Assembly (NCBI GenBank): GCA_009767595.1
Contig: VSDK01000792.1
Coordinates: forward strand, 44,651-108,650
Reading direction: 5' to 3'
Length of the DNA stretch: 64,000 nt
DNA from: Symbiodinium kawagutii
Lineage: Eukaryota; Sar; Dinophyceae; Suessiales; Symbiodiniaceae
A model generated the notes under the pieces. It had not been told where the DNA came from. It did no database searches and was given only the letters and a program-made list of their open reading frames with translations. How positions within the stretch are numbered: position 1 is the stretch's first letter; each line of letters opens with the position of its first letter. Below are positions 44,158 to 55,549 of the stretch, piece after piece. The translations under genes were made by a program, and so were the position numbers.

Positions 44158-44275
44158 TTTGGGTGTTTCTCAAGCCATAGGGGTACCCCTAAATCATCCT
44201 TTGCAAACCATTTATATTAATAAACCAACCATTTTGTGGGTCCCCTTACTTTGAGAAACACCTATTTGGCTGTGG
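44158..44275. mobile_element. Family B inverted-repeat element
   Basis: TTTGGGTGTTTCTCAAGCCATAG and CCCCTTACTTTGAGAAACACC are the ends; CCCCTAAATCATCCTTTG and AATAAACCAACCATTTTG inside. It abuts a family A copy. Confidence 0.75.
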
Positions 44276-44387
44276 GTCAGTTCACCCCGTACCCGTGGTT
44301 CCCCTATCATTAACCATTGTTTTCCCTATGAACTTGTTGGTCACTATCCCTCATTATTGGTTGGTTCATATTGACCCATAGCCATTT
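44273..44387. mobile_element. Family A inverted-repeat element
   Basis: TTTGGCTGTGGGTCAGTTCACC and ATATTGACCCATAGCCA are the ends. It ends about 20 bp past the donor of the exon at 44407-44498. Confidence 0.8.
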
Positions 44388-44406
44388 TGATACAGCAGAG
44401 AGCTAC

Positions 44407-44498
44407 CCTGTGGCGCGTCGGCCTCATCCATGTGCGACGACAAATGCGTCACCAAGTCCTCTGGCAACTCGTGAGGCATCTGGGCAGCGGTGCCAGTG
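44407..44498 (-). CDS. Candidate exon, well supported
   Basis: Acceptor CCGAGTTGGGTTCAG, one base, 30 codons TGTAAQMPHELPEDLVTHLS then SHMDEADAPQ, one base, GTAGCT donor. About three quarters of third positions are G or C. The plus strand is open too (LWRVGLIHVRRQMRHQVLWQ), but the acidic minus reading with matched splice sites is preferred. Confidence 0.5.
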
Positions 44499-45119
44499 CT
44501 GAACCCAACTCGGTGGGCTTAACAACTAGGCCCAGTGAAAACAGCGGGTGGAGTTTTCATTTCATGATTTTTAATTTTGATGGTGAATAGATGTGAATAG
44601 TTATTAACAGCAAACTAATTATATCTAATTACAGTATATCTAATTCATAGTGGTGAATGATTAGTAACAGCAAACTAATTGTATCTAATCATGTCTAATT
44701 ATATCATGAACAGCAAACTAATCATATCTACGTAATTATCATCCATTCACAATTTTTCACCATTGATAATCGCCACAAATCAATATATGAGGTGGTTGAC
44801 GTGCTAGAGATGGTTTTTGATTGATCATGAATGGTCAACCAGCTAGTTTTCCATTCAGGATTGATGATGCCACAGTGTTGTTTCGGCGTGAATCGAAATT
44901 TGCTGATTGATACTGATGATGGATGAAGAAAGTGGTACATGCTGGATGACTAAGCGATGGTTGATGCTGGCAAGCCTTTCAATCAGCTTATGTTACCATT
45001 TTGGTTTGTGTCCACTTGAGGTAGCTCACTAGTTCCTTCCCAATCGCTAGCAAACTTGAGCTGCAGCCCATTCGCCAGTCTTAATCATCACCAGCTTCGC
45101 ACTGGTCGATACCAGCAGT

Positions 45120-45665
45120 TTGACCAATAATTCAAACTGCGCGCATCACCCCATCCTGCCATACAGGCCGCCCAAAAACGTTTTTGTTCCATCACGTCTT
45201 CAAAATTATGTCCCAAATAATTCAGGAATATATCATCTATATCGCCACAAAATTCTAGCACATGATTTATGGCCCATAGATCATGTCAAAGAAACGGTCC
45301 GCGTGAGACATCTTTTACCCTTGATGACAGTGGGAGATTCGCCAGGTACAGCCTTGAGTCAAACATCGGGGTATCCTTGGGCTTTTAGATGCTTGCTTGT
45401 GACCTAGCTCACCATTCATCCCCTCAATTACCAGGTCATGACCCGTCATGTTGTGCGAAGCGCGTGGGTTGGGATATGGCTGTGCGTGCGGAAGACCCTT
45501 GAGGGCTTTAAATGGCGTTACTTGATTGAGTTTGAACCCATCTCAACAAAATTATACAAACCAAGCTTCCCACCAGTTGTGCTTTTTGTATCCCAGAAAG
45601 CGTTTTTCAACCTAGATCCAGGGGTTTCACCTAAGAAAAGCAACATTTTCGCTGGTTATCAATGA
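45120..45665 (+). pseudogene. Interrupted open region, strand uncertain
   Basis: On plus one frame runs 182 codons with a single TAG at 45405: PPKNVFVPSRLQNYVPNNSG before it and RHVVRSAWVGIWLCVRKTLE after it. On minus, the part at 45120-45280 reads HDLWAINHVLEFCGDIDDIF and KRFWAACMAGWGDARSLNYW but is cut by a TGA and shows a frame change. Either strand implies a broken coding sequence; the product is unrecognised. Confidence 0.35.
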
Positions 45666-46079
45666 CCAAGGTGAATCATTAACGGCCCTTTGGGAAACGA
45701 CCCCTAGAAGTTAAACATGGCATTTTCTATCGGAAACCGGATACAAATGTAGGATGTTCAACTTCTGGGTTACTCTACCAGAGGGTAATTTCTAGTCAAC
45801 CTGGTTCACTAATGAAGCGTTGATGATTAATAACTTTCCATTCATCATTAACGATGCACTTTCTAATCCACAAATTACTAAGCGTCAGTCATCAACAGAA
45901 AATGTTAGTGTTAAACAATGTTACATGTTATATCCTCCCACAGCGCCAAATTGGAACCTGTTTGGTGGTTAAACTTTTCTCTGAAACACCTTACTCAATC
46001 AACCAACCATTCCAAGGGGAAAATGAAAGATGTGATGCTAACCAACAAACAGAGTAATCATTAATTGCACCCTTGACCA

Positions 46080-46195
46080 TTACGGCGGTGCAGCCACGGT
46101 GCATAGATGCTTTGTACTTCCTGAGTGCAGTCGCAGCCGCGTGTGTGCCCAGTGGGTCCCGAAGAGGAATGTCGTTGGCCGATTGAGGGAAAATT
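46080..46195. other. GC-rich islet, coding-like on both strands
   Basis: Plus, after GGCGGTGCAG: TVHRCFVLPECSRSRVCAQW VPKRN. Minus: NDIPLRDPLGTHAAATALRK YKASMHRG with a GTCAAG donor but no acceptor. It is probably an exon, orientation undecided. Confidence 0.3.
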
Positions 46196-46930
46196 CATAT
46201 ATATATATATATATATACATATATGTATATGCATATGTATTTAAATATGTATTTGCATATACACACATATATATATATGTGTATTTACAAATCTATACGG
46301 AAACACACATACATACATACATACATACATACATACATTACATTACATTACATTACATTACATTACATTACATTACATTACATTACATTACATTACATTA
46401 CATTACATTACATTACATTACATTACATTAATACATACATACATACATTACATTACATTACGTTACATTACATTACATTACATTACATTACATTACATTA
46501 CATTACATTACATTACATTACATTACATTACATTACATACATACATACATACATACATTACATTACATTACATACATAACTAACAAAACATAACATAGCA
46601 TAAGATAGCATAGCATAACATTACCTTACATTACATTACACTACAGACATTACATTACATTACATTACATTACATTACATTACATTACATTACATTACAT
46701 TACAAACATTACAAACATTACACACATTACATAAGCTGCAGACATTACATACATTCCATAGATTACACACATTACAAACCTTACATACATTACATACATT
46801 ACAGACATTACATACATTACATACGAACAAACAAACAAACAAACAAACAAACAACCATACATACATACACACATACATAGGTGCATACATAACATAACAG
46901 AACATAGCATAGCATAGCATAACATAACAT
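46196..46930. repeat. ACAT / ACATT microsatellite array, left of gap
   Basis: AT dinucleotides, then (ACAT)n, then long (ACATT)n interrupted by (ACAT)n and by diverged ACATAACATAGCATA units. The repeated THYITLHYI / YVCMYVCM open frames across it are repeat artefacts. Confidence 0.95.
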
Positions 46931-47674
46931 NNNNNNNNNNNNNNNNNNNNNNNNNNNNNNNNNNNNNNNNNNNNNNNNNNNNNNNNNNNNNNNNNNNNNN
47001 NNNNNNNNNNNNNNNNNNNNNNNNNNNNNNNNNNNNNNNNNNNNNNNNNNNNNNNNNNNNNNNNNNNNNNNNNNNNNNNNNNNNNNNNNNNNNNNNNNNN
47101 NNNNNNNNNNNNNNNNNNNNNNNNNNNNNNNNNNNNNNNNNNNNNNNNNNNNNNNNNNNNNNNNNNNNNNNNNNNNNNNNNNNNNNNNNNNNNNNNNNNN
47201 NNNNNNNNNNNNNNNNNNNNNNNNNNNNNNNNNNNNNNNNNNNNNNNNNNNNNNNNNNNNNNNNNNNNNNNNNNNNNNNNNNNNNNNNNNNNNNNNNNNN
47301 NNNNNNNNNNNNNNNNNNNNNNNNNNNNNNNNNNNNNNNNNNNNNNNNNNNNNNNNNNNNNNNNNNNNNNNNNNNNNNNNNNNNNNNNNNNNNNNNNNNN
47401 NNNNNNNNNNNNNNNNNNNNNNNNNNNNNNNNNNNNNNNNNNNNNNNNNNNNNNNNNNNNNNNNNNNNNNNNNNNNNNNNNNNNNNNNNNNNNNNNNNNN
47501 NNNNNNNNNNNNNNNNNNNNNNNNNNNNNNNNNNNNNNNNNNNNNNNNNNNNNNNNNNNNNNNNNNNNNNNNNNNNNNNNNNNNNNNNNNNNNNNNNNNN
47601 NNNNNNNNNNNNNNNNNNNNNNNNNNNNNNNNNNNNNNNNNNNNNNNNNNNNNNNNNNNNNNNNNNNNNNNNNN
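46931..47674. other. Assembly gap (744 N)
   Basis: A run of N inside the ACAT array. The true repeat length is unknown, and the open frames spanning it have no meaning. Confidence 1.
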
Positions 47675-47731
47675 ATACATACATACATACATACATACAT
47701 ACATACATACATACATACATACATACATACA

Positions 47732-47763
<32 letters not shown>

Positions 47764-47880
47764 AATATATATGTGTATACGAGTAGGGAGAGAATGAAAA
47801 TGATATATCAAACAAGGTGGACATGATTGTATAAAAATGCGTATGCATACATAAATATGTATATATATATATACACATCA
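47675..47880. repeat. (ATAC)n microsatellite, right of gap
   Basis: About 85 bp of pure ATAC units, then AT-rich sequence with TATATATATATA near 47860. Confidence 0.95.
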
Positions 47881-48431
47881 AGTTATATGCACATGCAAAA
47901 ATAGATTAAAAAATACAGTTGCCACGCCACACTTCAACCCCCCAACTTTCAACCCTAAAACCCCCCAAATTAATTCCTGTGAAATGGTGTTTCTGGAGTG
48001 CTGAAGCACATGGGTGTATTTGTGGTTGAATCCCAGCTGTTTGAAGTTTGCATCGCCAAAATCCCACCCGTTTTGATGGTCCACACCCAATGGTTTCATG
48101 GTTTGACACGTCACCAGCCGTCACAAGGACAATCCCAAACGAGTAGAATTTTCACCGAATTTGCAGCGCTTCAATATGTGCCCCATCCAAGAATATAACC
48201 CTTCCTTAGAAACCATCCCTGAAAATCAAAAGTCTCCCCAGTTTTTTGGGGGGTTAAAGCCACCAGTTAAACCCGGAAAACCACCGGTTTTGCAGGGTCC
48301 ATGTGCGTGTTGCTGCAAACAGGCTACTCCCATTGATCATCCTTTTTATTATCGATTCAAAATCAATATATTGTAGTAATGTAACTAAAATCTATATATG
48401 ATCAATATATATCAATATCATGAACTCTAAC

Positions 48432-48615
48432 CATAGCCTTGGGGTCCCCTGGCAGCTGCGAACCCATCCATGCACCGTGCATCCAAGGTGCTCCGCAGGC
48501 CAACAGCGCCTCCATCAACGCCTGCGGCGCGGTTCCACCGCCGTCGCCCTCCAGCAGGCAGCAGCGCCCGAAGCCGTCCGCCAGGTCGTGCCAGGAGTTG
48601 GCGTGGTCGGAGTAC
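48432..48615 (-). CDS. Candidate exon, one of the best supported
   Basis: Acceptor GGGACCCGCCGTTTCAG, one base, 61 open codons beginning YSDHANSWHDLADGFGRCCL, with LEGDGGGTAPQALMEALLAC and GAPWMHGAWMGSQLPGDPKA, then GTTAGA. Third positions are overwhelmingly G or C and the flanks are AT-rich. The two other frames and the plus strand are also open over this GC-rich stretch but give Arg/Pro-rich translations. Family unknown. Confidence 0.6.
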
Positions 48616-48619
48616 CTGA

Positions 48620-49070
48620 AACGGCGGGTCCCGATGTGGCAAGGACGAGGGAACGAGGTGAGGAAGTGGTGCGATGGTCAGATGAGGGTGAAGAATGCTG
48701 GTTTTGAACGTGGTCAATTAGGGATGAAAATGTTGGTGGAATGTGGTGATTTAGATTGAACGTGGTGAATTAGGGGTGAAAATTATGGTTGAACGTGGTG
48801 ACTGACGGTGAAACGATGACAAATGATGGCTAATGCTTAAGAATTGTTAGTGATGGTGAATGGATGGGTCAAGGGTCAACTGGTGAAAATATGGTTAAAG
48901 AACGATTTATAATCATGCTACATCTATTGATGGCTATTTCAGCATGACTGGATGGTTAATGAATGGTGACATGATGTGCTCATGGTGAACAAATGGTGAA
49001 TTGCTGGTGAATTGGTTCTGCAAGCTGTTGGAGCGAGATCATTTCATGTCGCTTCAAACTTCAGCCAAAT
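48620..49070. repeat. GGTGAA/GATGGTT-rich low-complexity tract
   Basis: Irregular GGTGAATTAGGGGTGAAAAT, GAACGTGGTG and GATGGTTAATG words on plus, directly right of the 48.5 kb exon. Confidence 0.6.
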
Positions 49071-49519
49071 GCTTCGCTACCAGTAAGCATTGCTAACCCC
49101 TAGGATGATAACATGGTAGTTTCGCTGGTTCTCCCCTTTGAGCCCGGTTTATCCATAAGTGGTGGTACCATGCTAACCAATAATATAACTAACAGGAAAA
49201 CTAACCTACATAATATGACGGCACACCATTTATGCACAAGCCCATAATTGGCTAATATAGTGTCATTGTTCGATAATGAATTGACATGCCTTAGTTTTTT
49301 AATAGCCATTTAACCCTCGCTAACCGTTGTTCTATATAACCTCGGTTGCACAAAAATCGCCCATTGCCCTGGTGAACCCATGACGGCCTCTTGGCCATAA
49401 GCATATCATTGTTTGCCCCCTTGAAAGCCGTAACCATCATGCACCATATCCACTATTTGCTGGGAATAAGTGAGCCTCGGGGGGTAGTGAACGCGATGAT
49501 GGAACATTGTCAGCCAGCT

Positions 49520-49847
49520 AATTGACCATCACTTAACTATCATCAAACCATCAATAAACCAATCTACTACTTCAATGGTTGCCTATGAGGCATCAGTTTG
49601 TTCCCATTACTTTTACCCTTCTTCTTCGCCATCTTCAAACAAATAATTCCCCATCAGTAACCACACATTCACCCGTGTCCATCACCAACCACTTAACAAC
49701 CACTATTCACCACTCATTAACCACAAATCACCACGAGTAACGTCTACTAACCACTATTCACCACTATATACCCTTATAAATCAACCACAATTAACCACCA
49801 GTACTCATCATCAACCACCAGCTTACCATCAATAACCACTCATCAAC
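49520..49847. repeat. AACCACTATTCACC-rich low-complexity tract
   Basis: ACCATCACTTAACTATC, CAACCACTTAACAACCAC and TTCACCACTCATTAACCAC units on plus, directly left of the exon at 49848-49952; the right side of that exon is GATGGT-rich. Confidence 0.65.
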
Positions 49848-49952
49848 CCATGGTGTCGGCGGCTTCCCAACGAGTCGCCTCCTGAGGATCTGTGACAGGG
49901 GCGAATGCGCCCGCACATGCCACAGGCAGCCAAAGGGCGTGTCCTGTTGGCG
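49848..49952 (-). CDS. Candidate exon (strand ambiguous)
   Basis: Minus: CAGCCGCGCCAAG acceptor, 35 whole codons RQQDTPFGCLWHVRAHSPLS QILRRRLVGKPPTPW, then GTTGATGAG. Plus alternative: a Cys-rich frame (LRICDRGECARTCHRQPKGV) with even higher third-position GC and a GTGAAG donor but a poor acceptor. Confidence 0.4.
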
Positions 49953-50737
49953 CTTGGCGCGGCTGGTGAAGTGCAATGATGGCGATGTAGTTGGGTTAGC
50001 GATTTTTAATGGTGAGCCATCATCCAATGGCTTTTGATTCGATCATGGTTTTTTTAGCAATGATGGCTATGATTGGGTTACTGTAAATATTCGTTCTGGA
50101 TGATGTTTTCTGAATGGTTTCCAATGATGATTTTCTGGTCGGTGATGTTTATTTAATGGTGAAAGGTAAGGTTGACAACAGTAAGTTGACTCCACCGACT
50201 GGTTAAGCTAGAGCAATAGAAGAGTCTATATAATGATGATAGATCAAATGATTGATGGTGTTTGGTGTGATGATTGAGATTGATCTTTCACATTGAGCGT
50301 TGGTTGGAGGATATGATGATGAACATTACATTGCTGGTTGGTTGATGATTGGTTGATGAAAATTAGATTGTGATTAACTTAACGATAATCAATGAAGTAA
50401 GGCTAAACCGGTCAGGGACAAAGTTGGCGTGAAATAATGGCAGAAATGAAATAATGATGTTTAATTGGTAGATATGTAAATTGAGTCCGCCCAGGTACTA
50501 CAACGAATGCATTTCGGCTCAACGTCATTTTCCACATGGCTAAACTTGCCTGCAAGCTGAAAATGCCATCAGTCCTCATCGATTTCAGGTGCGATTTCGT
50601 CACCATAGTCCCTGGCAAATAGCAAGGTTGTGACGAAGGGAGTGTTGTCGAGTTTTGTATCATAATTGGCTGTCTCTGTATCATGCAACAGGTCACTCGC
50701 ATAGTTGCAAACAAACCAACAACCAGCAACCATCATC

Positions 50738-50838
50738 ACTGGTTGGTGGTTCCAACCCCTTTGAACATATTAGTCAACCAACCATTTGTTAATCATTACT
50801 AGGGAAAATAAAAACTGTGAAGAAAGCCACCAACCAAA
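50738..50838. mobile_element. Family D inverted-repeat element
   Basis: CTGGTTGGTGGTTCCAACCCC and GAAAGCCACCAACCA are the ends; TTAGTCAACCAACCATTTG inside. Same size (~101 bp) as the copy forming an intron at 38.6 kb. No exon on either side was recognised here. Confidence 0.7.
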
Positions 50839-51452
50839 TAAACCATCATCTGCAAAGTTTTTAACCATCGCTCCCATCTTGGCACCTCCGATAGCTTGGC
50901 CAAACCAAACAATTTTCCATTCTTTGATCAACCCCATGGCTCGTATGTCGAACATAGTTCATGCCCACGGCTACATTAGTTCTTCCATGATCCCACTGGT
51001 GGATGGTGGTGCATATTGATGGATGGACATGGTGGATAAGAGTAGTTGATATACTGTCTTATAACCATTATTGTCAACCATGTTTGATAGTTGCTAATGA
51101 CATGGTTGATGATAATAGTTGAAATAAGTTGATACAATTCAAAAGGTTTATACTGTTTGATAGTAGTGGCTAATACTGTGGATGAAGAACTATGATTCAT
51201 ACTGTTGGTGGCTGCTTACAGTGAATATGGTTGAAACTGTTCAATAGCCGTGGTCATTGACAGTTGGAATGGCTGTGAGAATGATACTGACTGATAATCA
51301 CGGTGATACCTAACAGCTGGTTACAGCGTCTCCAATGATGGTATACAGGTCCATAGACGGATAGATAGTGATTCATAAGTTGCAGTTACTTTTATATGAA
51401 AGATAGCAATTTGAGATCATGTGAGATGTTGTGAGGTGTTGTTCAGTCAATA

Positions 51453-51490
51453 TAGGTGTTTTTGAAATAGGGGACCCCAAAATAGCTAGC
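51453..51490. mobile_element. Family B left-end fragment
   Basis: ATAGGTGTTTTTGAAATAGGGG followed by ACCCCAAAATAGC. Confidence 0.45.
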
Positions 51491-51763
51491 AATGGATAGA
51501 TATTCATAGCCTTGCTTACTAGTGATATACAGCTAAGCAATGGTTAATAGTGGTATAGAGCCGTATTCACAACTTGCAGCAAAAATATCTAGCATTGCTT
51601 CGCTGTGCTTGATCCAGTGGATTTCATGTTTGCTGCACTTGTTATATGGTTGTGGGTAAAACGAACTGTGCCCCTTGTGAACATCTCACGAATGACGAGT
51701 TACTGATCTCGCTTTAGGATGTCAACTACTGCCCATTTCTAATAGTGTTATGGCCCATCCCCA

Positions 51764-51806
<43 letters not shown>
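51764..51806. repeat. (GTT)n trinucleotide microsatellite
   Basis: About 14 GTT units; explains poly-valine and poly-threonine frames on the two strands. Confidence 0.95.
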
Positions 51807-52196
51807 ATTGTAGCTGTTGTTGTTGGCTCTTGTTGTTGCAGCCTGTGCTGTGCTGGTACGTCAGCAAACACCAACAAGAATTCTGGCTCAATAGTGGTTA
51901 GTAGGTATATCGGTACAGGATGGGAGTTATAAAGGCAGTTAACTGCCATACAATGACTAATGGCGGGTAGAAACCAGTAGGCAAGTCACTAGATCCCAAC
52001 CATTAGAAGCAACAATGATAAATCTGTATGCTACTACTTGGCGCGAACCCTCTGGGTAGCTCCTTCGCTCCCCCTTTGAAAGGCCATCGGAATACCGTTG
52101 GCTCCAAGCAACTCCCTCCCAACCACTAGCCAGGTACGGTATGGAGCAGAACCAGCCAAAAGCCATGGCTAGATTTAACAAGCTACTTCCAGCTAC

Positions 52197-52370
52197 GATT
52201 TGCCCGGTAGTTACCCCGAGTGTTCACCAACAAATCGCTGTTTGGGGGCCCGGTCCCTTGTCGTAGAACGTACCCGGTTGGTTGCCTCGCTACCCATGGG
52301 CACCTGAGGATCAGTAGCTGTGGTCTCGAAGCTTTCAGCAATTCACACCTGGACCAAGCGGTGCTACCAA
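52197..52370 (-). CDS. Candidate exon
   Basis: Acceptor CATTTCGGTCACGGCAG, two bases, 57 codons starting GSTAWSRCELLKASRPQLLI, then LRCPWVARQPTGYVLRQGTG, one base, GTAGCT donor. Minus frames are open again from 52181 to 51957 (GWFCSIPYLASGWEGVAWSQ), possibly a following exon. Unrecognised. Confidence 0.4.
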
Positions 52371-52648
52371 CTGCCGTGACCGAAATGCGTGGAGGTTCGG
52401 CACGCCCACTCGCCAGTATGTGCACACGTGGCAAAAATGTGTATCATCAACCATTTTAATGTGCAGTATTTCTGTATATTTATGTATATCATTATGTATT
52501 TCTGTATATTACATCAACCATTCGTAATCTGCACAAACATGTGGCGATTTAGATATCGGACATACCTAGAAAAAGATCGAGAAATAGATAGGTACAAATC
52601 TTGTAGCACAAATGAACTCGTAAAACTGTATCTGTGCATTGACAATCA

Positions 52649-52776
52649 CATCTGGCTGTGGGTCAGTTCACCCTTAGTCCCCCTGGTTCCCCTATCATTA
52701 ACCAGGCTGTTTTCCCTATAGTTTGTTGGTCTTTAAACACCGTTATTGCTTGGTTAATGGCTTGACCCATAGCTAT
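52649..52776. mobile_element. Family A inverted-repeat element
   Basis: CTGGCTGTGGGTCAGTTCACC and GGCTTGACCCATAGCTA are the ends; CCCCTATCATTAACCAGGC inside. Confidence 0.75.
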
Positions 52777-53499
52777 CTATACTTGCTGGATTGGCTTTGT
52801 CACCGAAGGATTCGGCCGAGGCCAACACTGCCAGGGCTCGCGGCTCGCTTTGATAGATGAAACGAGGGTTTCGACAGAATGAAACGAATGGTTCGGTCAA
52901 TGAACTGTTCATTCACCAATCTCAAGGGCTTGCAATAGAATAAGTGTAATAGCTAAATAGCGGTACATTCGTGGTTAAACATGGCATAGGTACAGGTCAT
53001 TATACCCATTAATACCTGTCAAAATCTAAGTATCAATAATTCGAAGGAGTCGGCCAACAATAGCAGAAACAGAAAGACGTTTCATTGCATGGGGTCCCTC
53101 AGAAACCAACTCAAGTTGACAAGCTTAGAAAGGGGAAATGAACCTTGATAAGATTCATAGGGTATACCTTCCATTGTTATCATTATTTCATAGAATAGGT
53201 TCATTACCCTATAACTCTTAGGGTATATAATGATACCTTCCATTGTTATCATCATCCATGACATCAATATCGGAAAGAATCTCGACAAACAATAAGTCTA
53301 AAATCTAAACCATGACATCAAGTAGTATATACAAACCCTGACACATGGTTTAACTCTTTGATAGCCCCTTATCCAAATAAAAGTACATGGTCGTCCAGTC
53401 GGATGGTTAGCTATGACCCATAGCCATAGACTTGGTATATTCCTAATTGTTGTTGGTTCTCCCCTACTATCAAACATCGAGAGTCGCGAATCAGTCCTT

Positions 53500-53730
53500 G
53501 GACATTACATAACAAATCATTCAAATATAACCACTATCAAGCATCAACAAAGCAAATCTCTCATTGGAAATGAACCATCCATTACTTTGTTCAACCATGG
53601 TTATTGATCATCAATCAACTGATCAACCATTATTAATAATCAATAACCATGGTTAACCATTGCCAATCATCAACCAACTGATCAACCATAACCGATCAAC
53701 CATGGTTATTGAGTATCAACCATGGTTGTT
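53500..53730. repeat. AACCATCA/ATCAACCA low-complexity tract
   Basis: Repeated TGATCATCAATCAACTGATC, CAACCATTATTAATAATC and ACCATGGTTATTGA words, many palindromic. Confidence 0.6.
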
Positions 53731-53915
53731 GTTACCAAGAACGTGTCCTGTTCACGTTGGCTCATGATCCAGCAAGCTGCCATGGAGTCTCAAGCTGGTT
53801 TGTACCAAGACACCCCGAATGGAAGTCCTCGTCCCTGAAGGGGTTGACCAAAGTGGTGAGCCTCAGCAGGGATCACCGGTGGTAAGCCCCAAGCCTCTCT
53901 GGTGACTTCTTATGA

Positions 53916-54037
53916 TAAGGCTATGGGTCAATATTAACCAACCAATAATAGGGGATAGTAGCTAGTAATAATAGGGAAAACAGCCTGGTTAATGATGGGG
54001 AACCAGGGGGACTAAGGGTTTTGACGAACAGCCATAG
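53916..54037. mobile_element. Family A inverted-repeat element
   Basis: AAGGCTATGGGTCAATATTAACC and GGTTTTGACGAACAGCCATA are the ends; GGGAAAACAGCCTGGTTAATG inside. Confidence 0.75.
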
Positions 54038-54181
54038 CTGAATAAGGAAATCAAAGGTGCCCAGCTATGGGGGTGCTGAAGGGGTATGCGACTCATCACC
54101 AGGTTGAGGCAAAATACGTTGTAGCATGGCTTCACTCAACTGCCGTCGATGTGAGACATGTATCATGTATCTCTTGATCAG

Positions 54182-54363
54182 CTGTGCAGGCAAAATGGGG
54201 CAACCAACTGGTTGATGCAATTTGGAAGAGATGGCAAGCACTACCCCGGGAGGATCTTGACACATTTGCAAGAGTGAAGAACCGGCGTTTCAGATCAGCT
54301 GTGGGCGTATCCCAAACCATTCCACAGTCATTGTGGCAATGTTTCAAAGCAACAACAGCCTAG
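54182..54363 (+). CDS. Candidate 3' exon or gene relic with stop codon
   Basis: Plus: after TATCTCTTGATCAG, two bases and 59 codons VQAKWGNQLVDAIWKRWQAL, PREDLDTFARVKNRRFRSAV, GVSQTIPQSLWQCFKATTA, then TAG. The frame is closed just upstream by TGA, so a splice or a truncation is needed. No ATG. Trp/Arg-rich and helical in appearance; family unknown. It could also be a retro-relic like the one at 19.7-20.5 kb. Confidence 0.4.
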
Positions 54364-54895
54364 AGGCAGCCCGGGTGCATGAATATTGCTCAACTACTCT
54401 TCGAAATTGAACATGGCAATATCATTATGGGTTTCCAAGAAAATAGCTTCTTTGCTCACTAAACCAGCCAGAAATAACTAAAATCATCCAGTTGCAAGCA
54501 TGTTTGATTCGCACAAGGAAGCCATTCCTGGCCAGCATGAACCATGATCAGCCATTTTAGCTATCAATCAATTATTACCAAAGTAAATTAAGAGTTTAAA
54601 CATGTATAAGCCACTGTTCATTGATCACTATTGACCAGCTAATGAATAAGTTATTCTCATCGCCTGTTGGATCAGCAAAGGCATTGCCGTCGGCCAGGCG
54701 TTAACCAAGGTCGGTAAAAAAAACATCGCTGAAACAGAACCTGATTTAACCACACTCGGCCAATATTGGACCATGATGAGTTCGCATGAATCACCATAAG
54801 AACGATCAAATGATCAATAAAGAACCGCCAAATAACCAGTAGATATGTAACCATTAGACAAGCATGCTTGACTATCTCTAACCATTGTTAGGATC

Positions 54896-55013
54896 ATTAT
54901 GGTGATTTCTCAAACTAGGGGTGATCCCAAGCTATCATCCTTTACATCAACTACTTACAGCAATAAACCAGCCATAGCTTTGAGGTTCCCCATCGTAGGA
55001 ACCCCCCCATATA
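54896..55013. mobile_element. Family B inverted-repeat element
   Basis: TTATGGTGATTTCTCAAACTAGGGG and GGTTCCCCATCGTAGGAACCCCCCCAT are the ends; AATAAACCAGCCATAGC inside. Confidence 0.65.
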
Positions 55014-55549
55014 GCTAGTTGTCTCACCTCGAGTTCGTTGTTGCTTATCCCCTATCATTTACCATTCTAATCCCTATGTGCAACAATTTTCAACCAACCA
55101 TTTTTGGAGACACCATCATTGTCATCCTCTTTAAAACCGTTAAGAACCTCCTATAGCTCGATTGTTGAAGGACACCCATTGTAAGAACCACCCCATATGG
55201 TGATTGTAAGTCTGTAATTCCTTCGTTTATGGAACCTTCTAAGAAGGATCAAAAACCAACGCTTGTTGATGGTCACCAGCCGATGATTATTACGTAGCCA
55301 AATAATTATAAGAACTGTCAACCAATATTGTTGTAGCCGATCAACTATGTAAAACTATATAGCTAGCTTGTTGAACGGCTCAACCATTTTGGGAAACCAC
55401 CATCACCAGCAACCAACTTATAGCTCAGAGAACCCCCTTTGAGAATTATTAAGCGATATAACCTCCAGTATTAGGCCATAGTTAACAAGCAAATTAACCA
55501 TTAGAACCATCACTACTTCACCAGTATTTAAGCCATCACTATCAACCAT

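Noticed and set aside
46099-47881. Long open frames of THYITLHYI and YVCMYVCM type across the ACAT array and the N gap.
   Set aside because: They are translations of 4- and 5-base microsatellites and of N; no coding meaning.
51722-51949. Frames with poly-threonine or poly-valine runs.
   Set aside because: Produced by the (GTT)n microsatellite.
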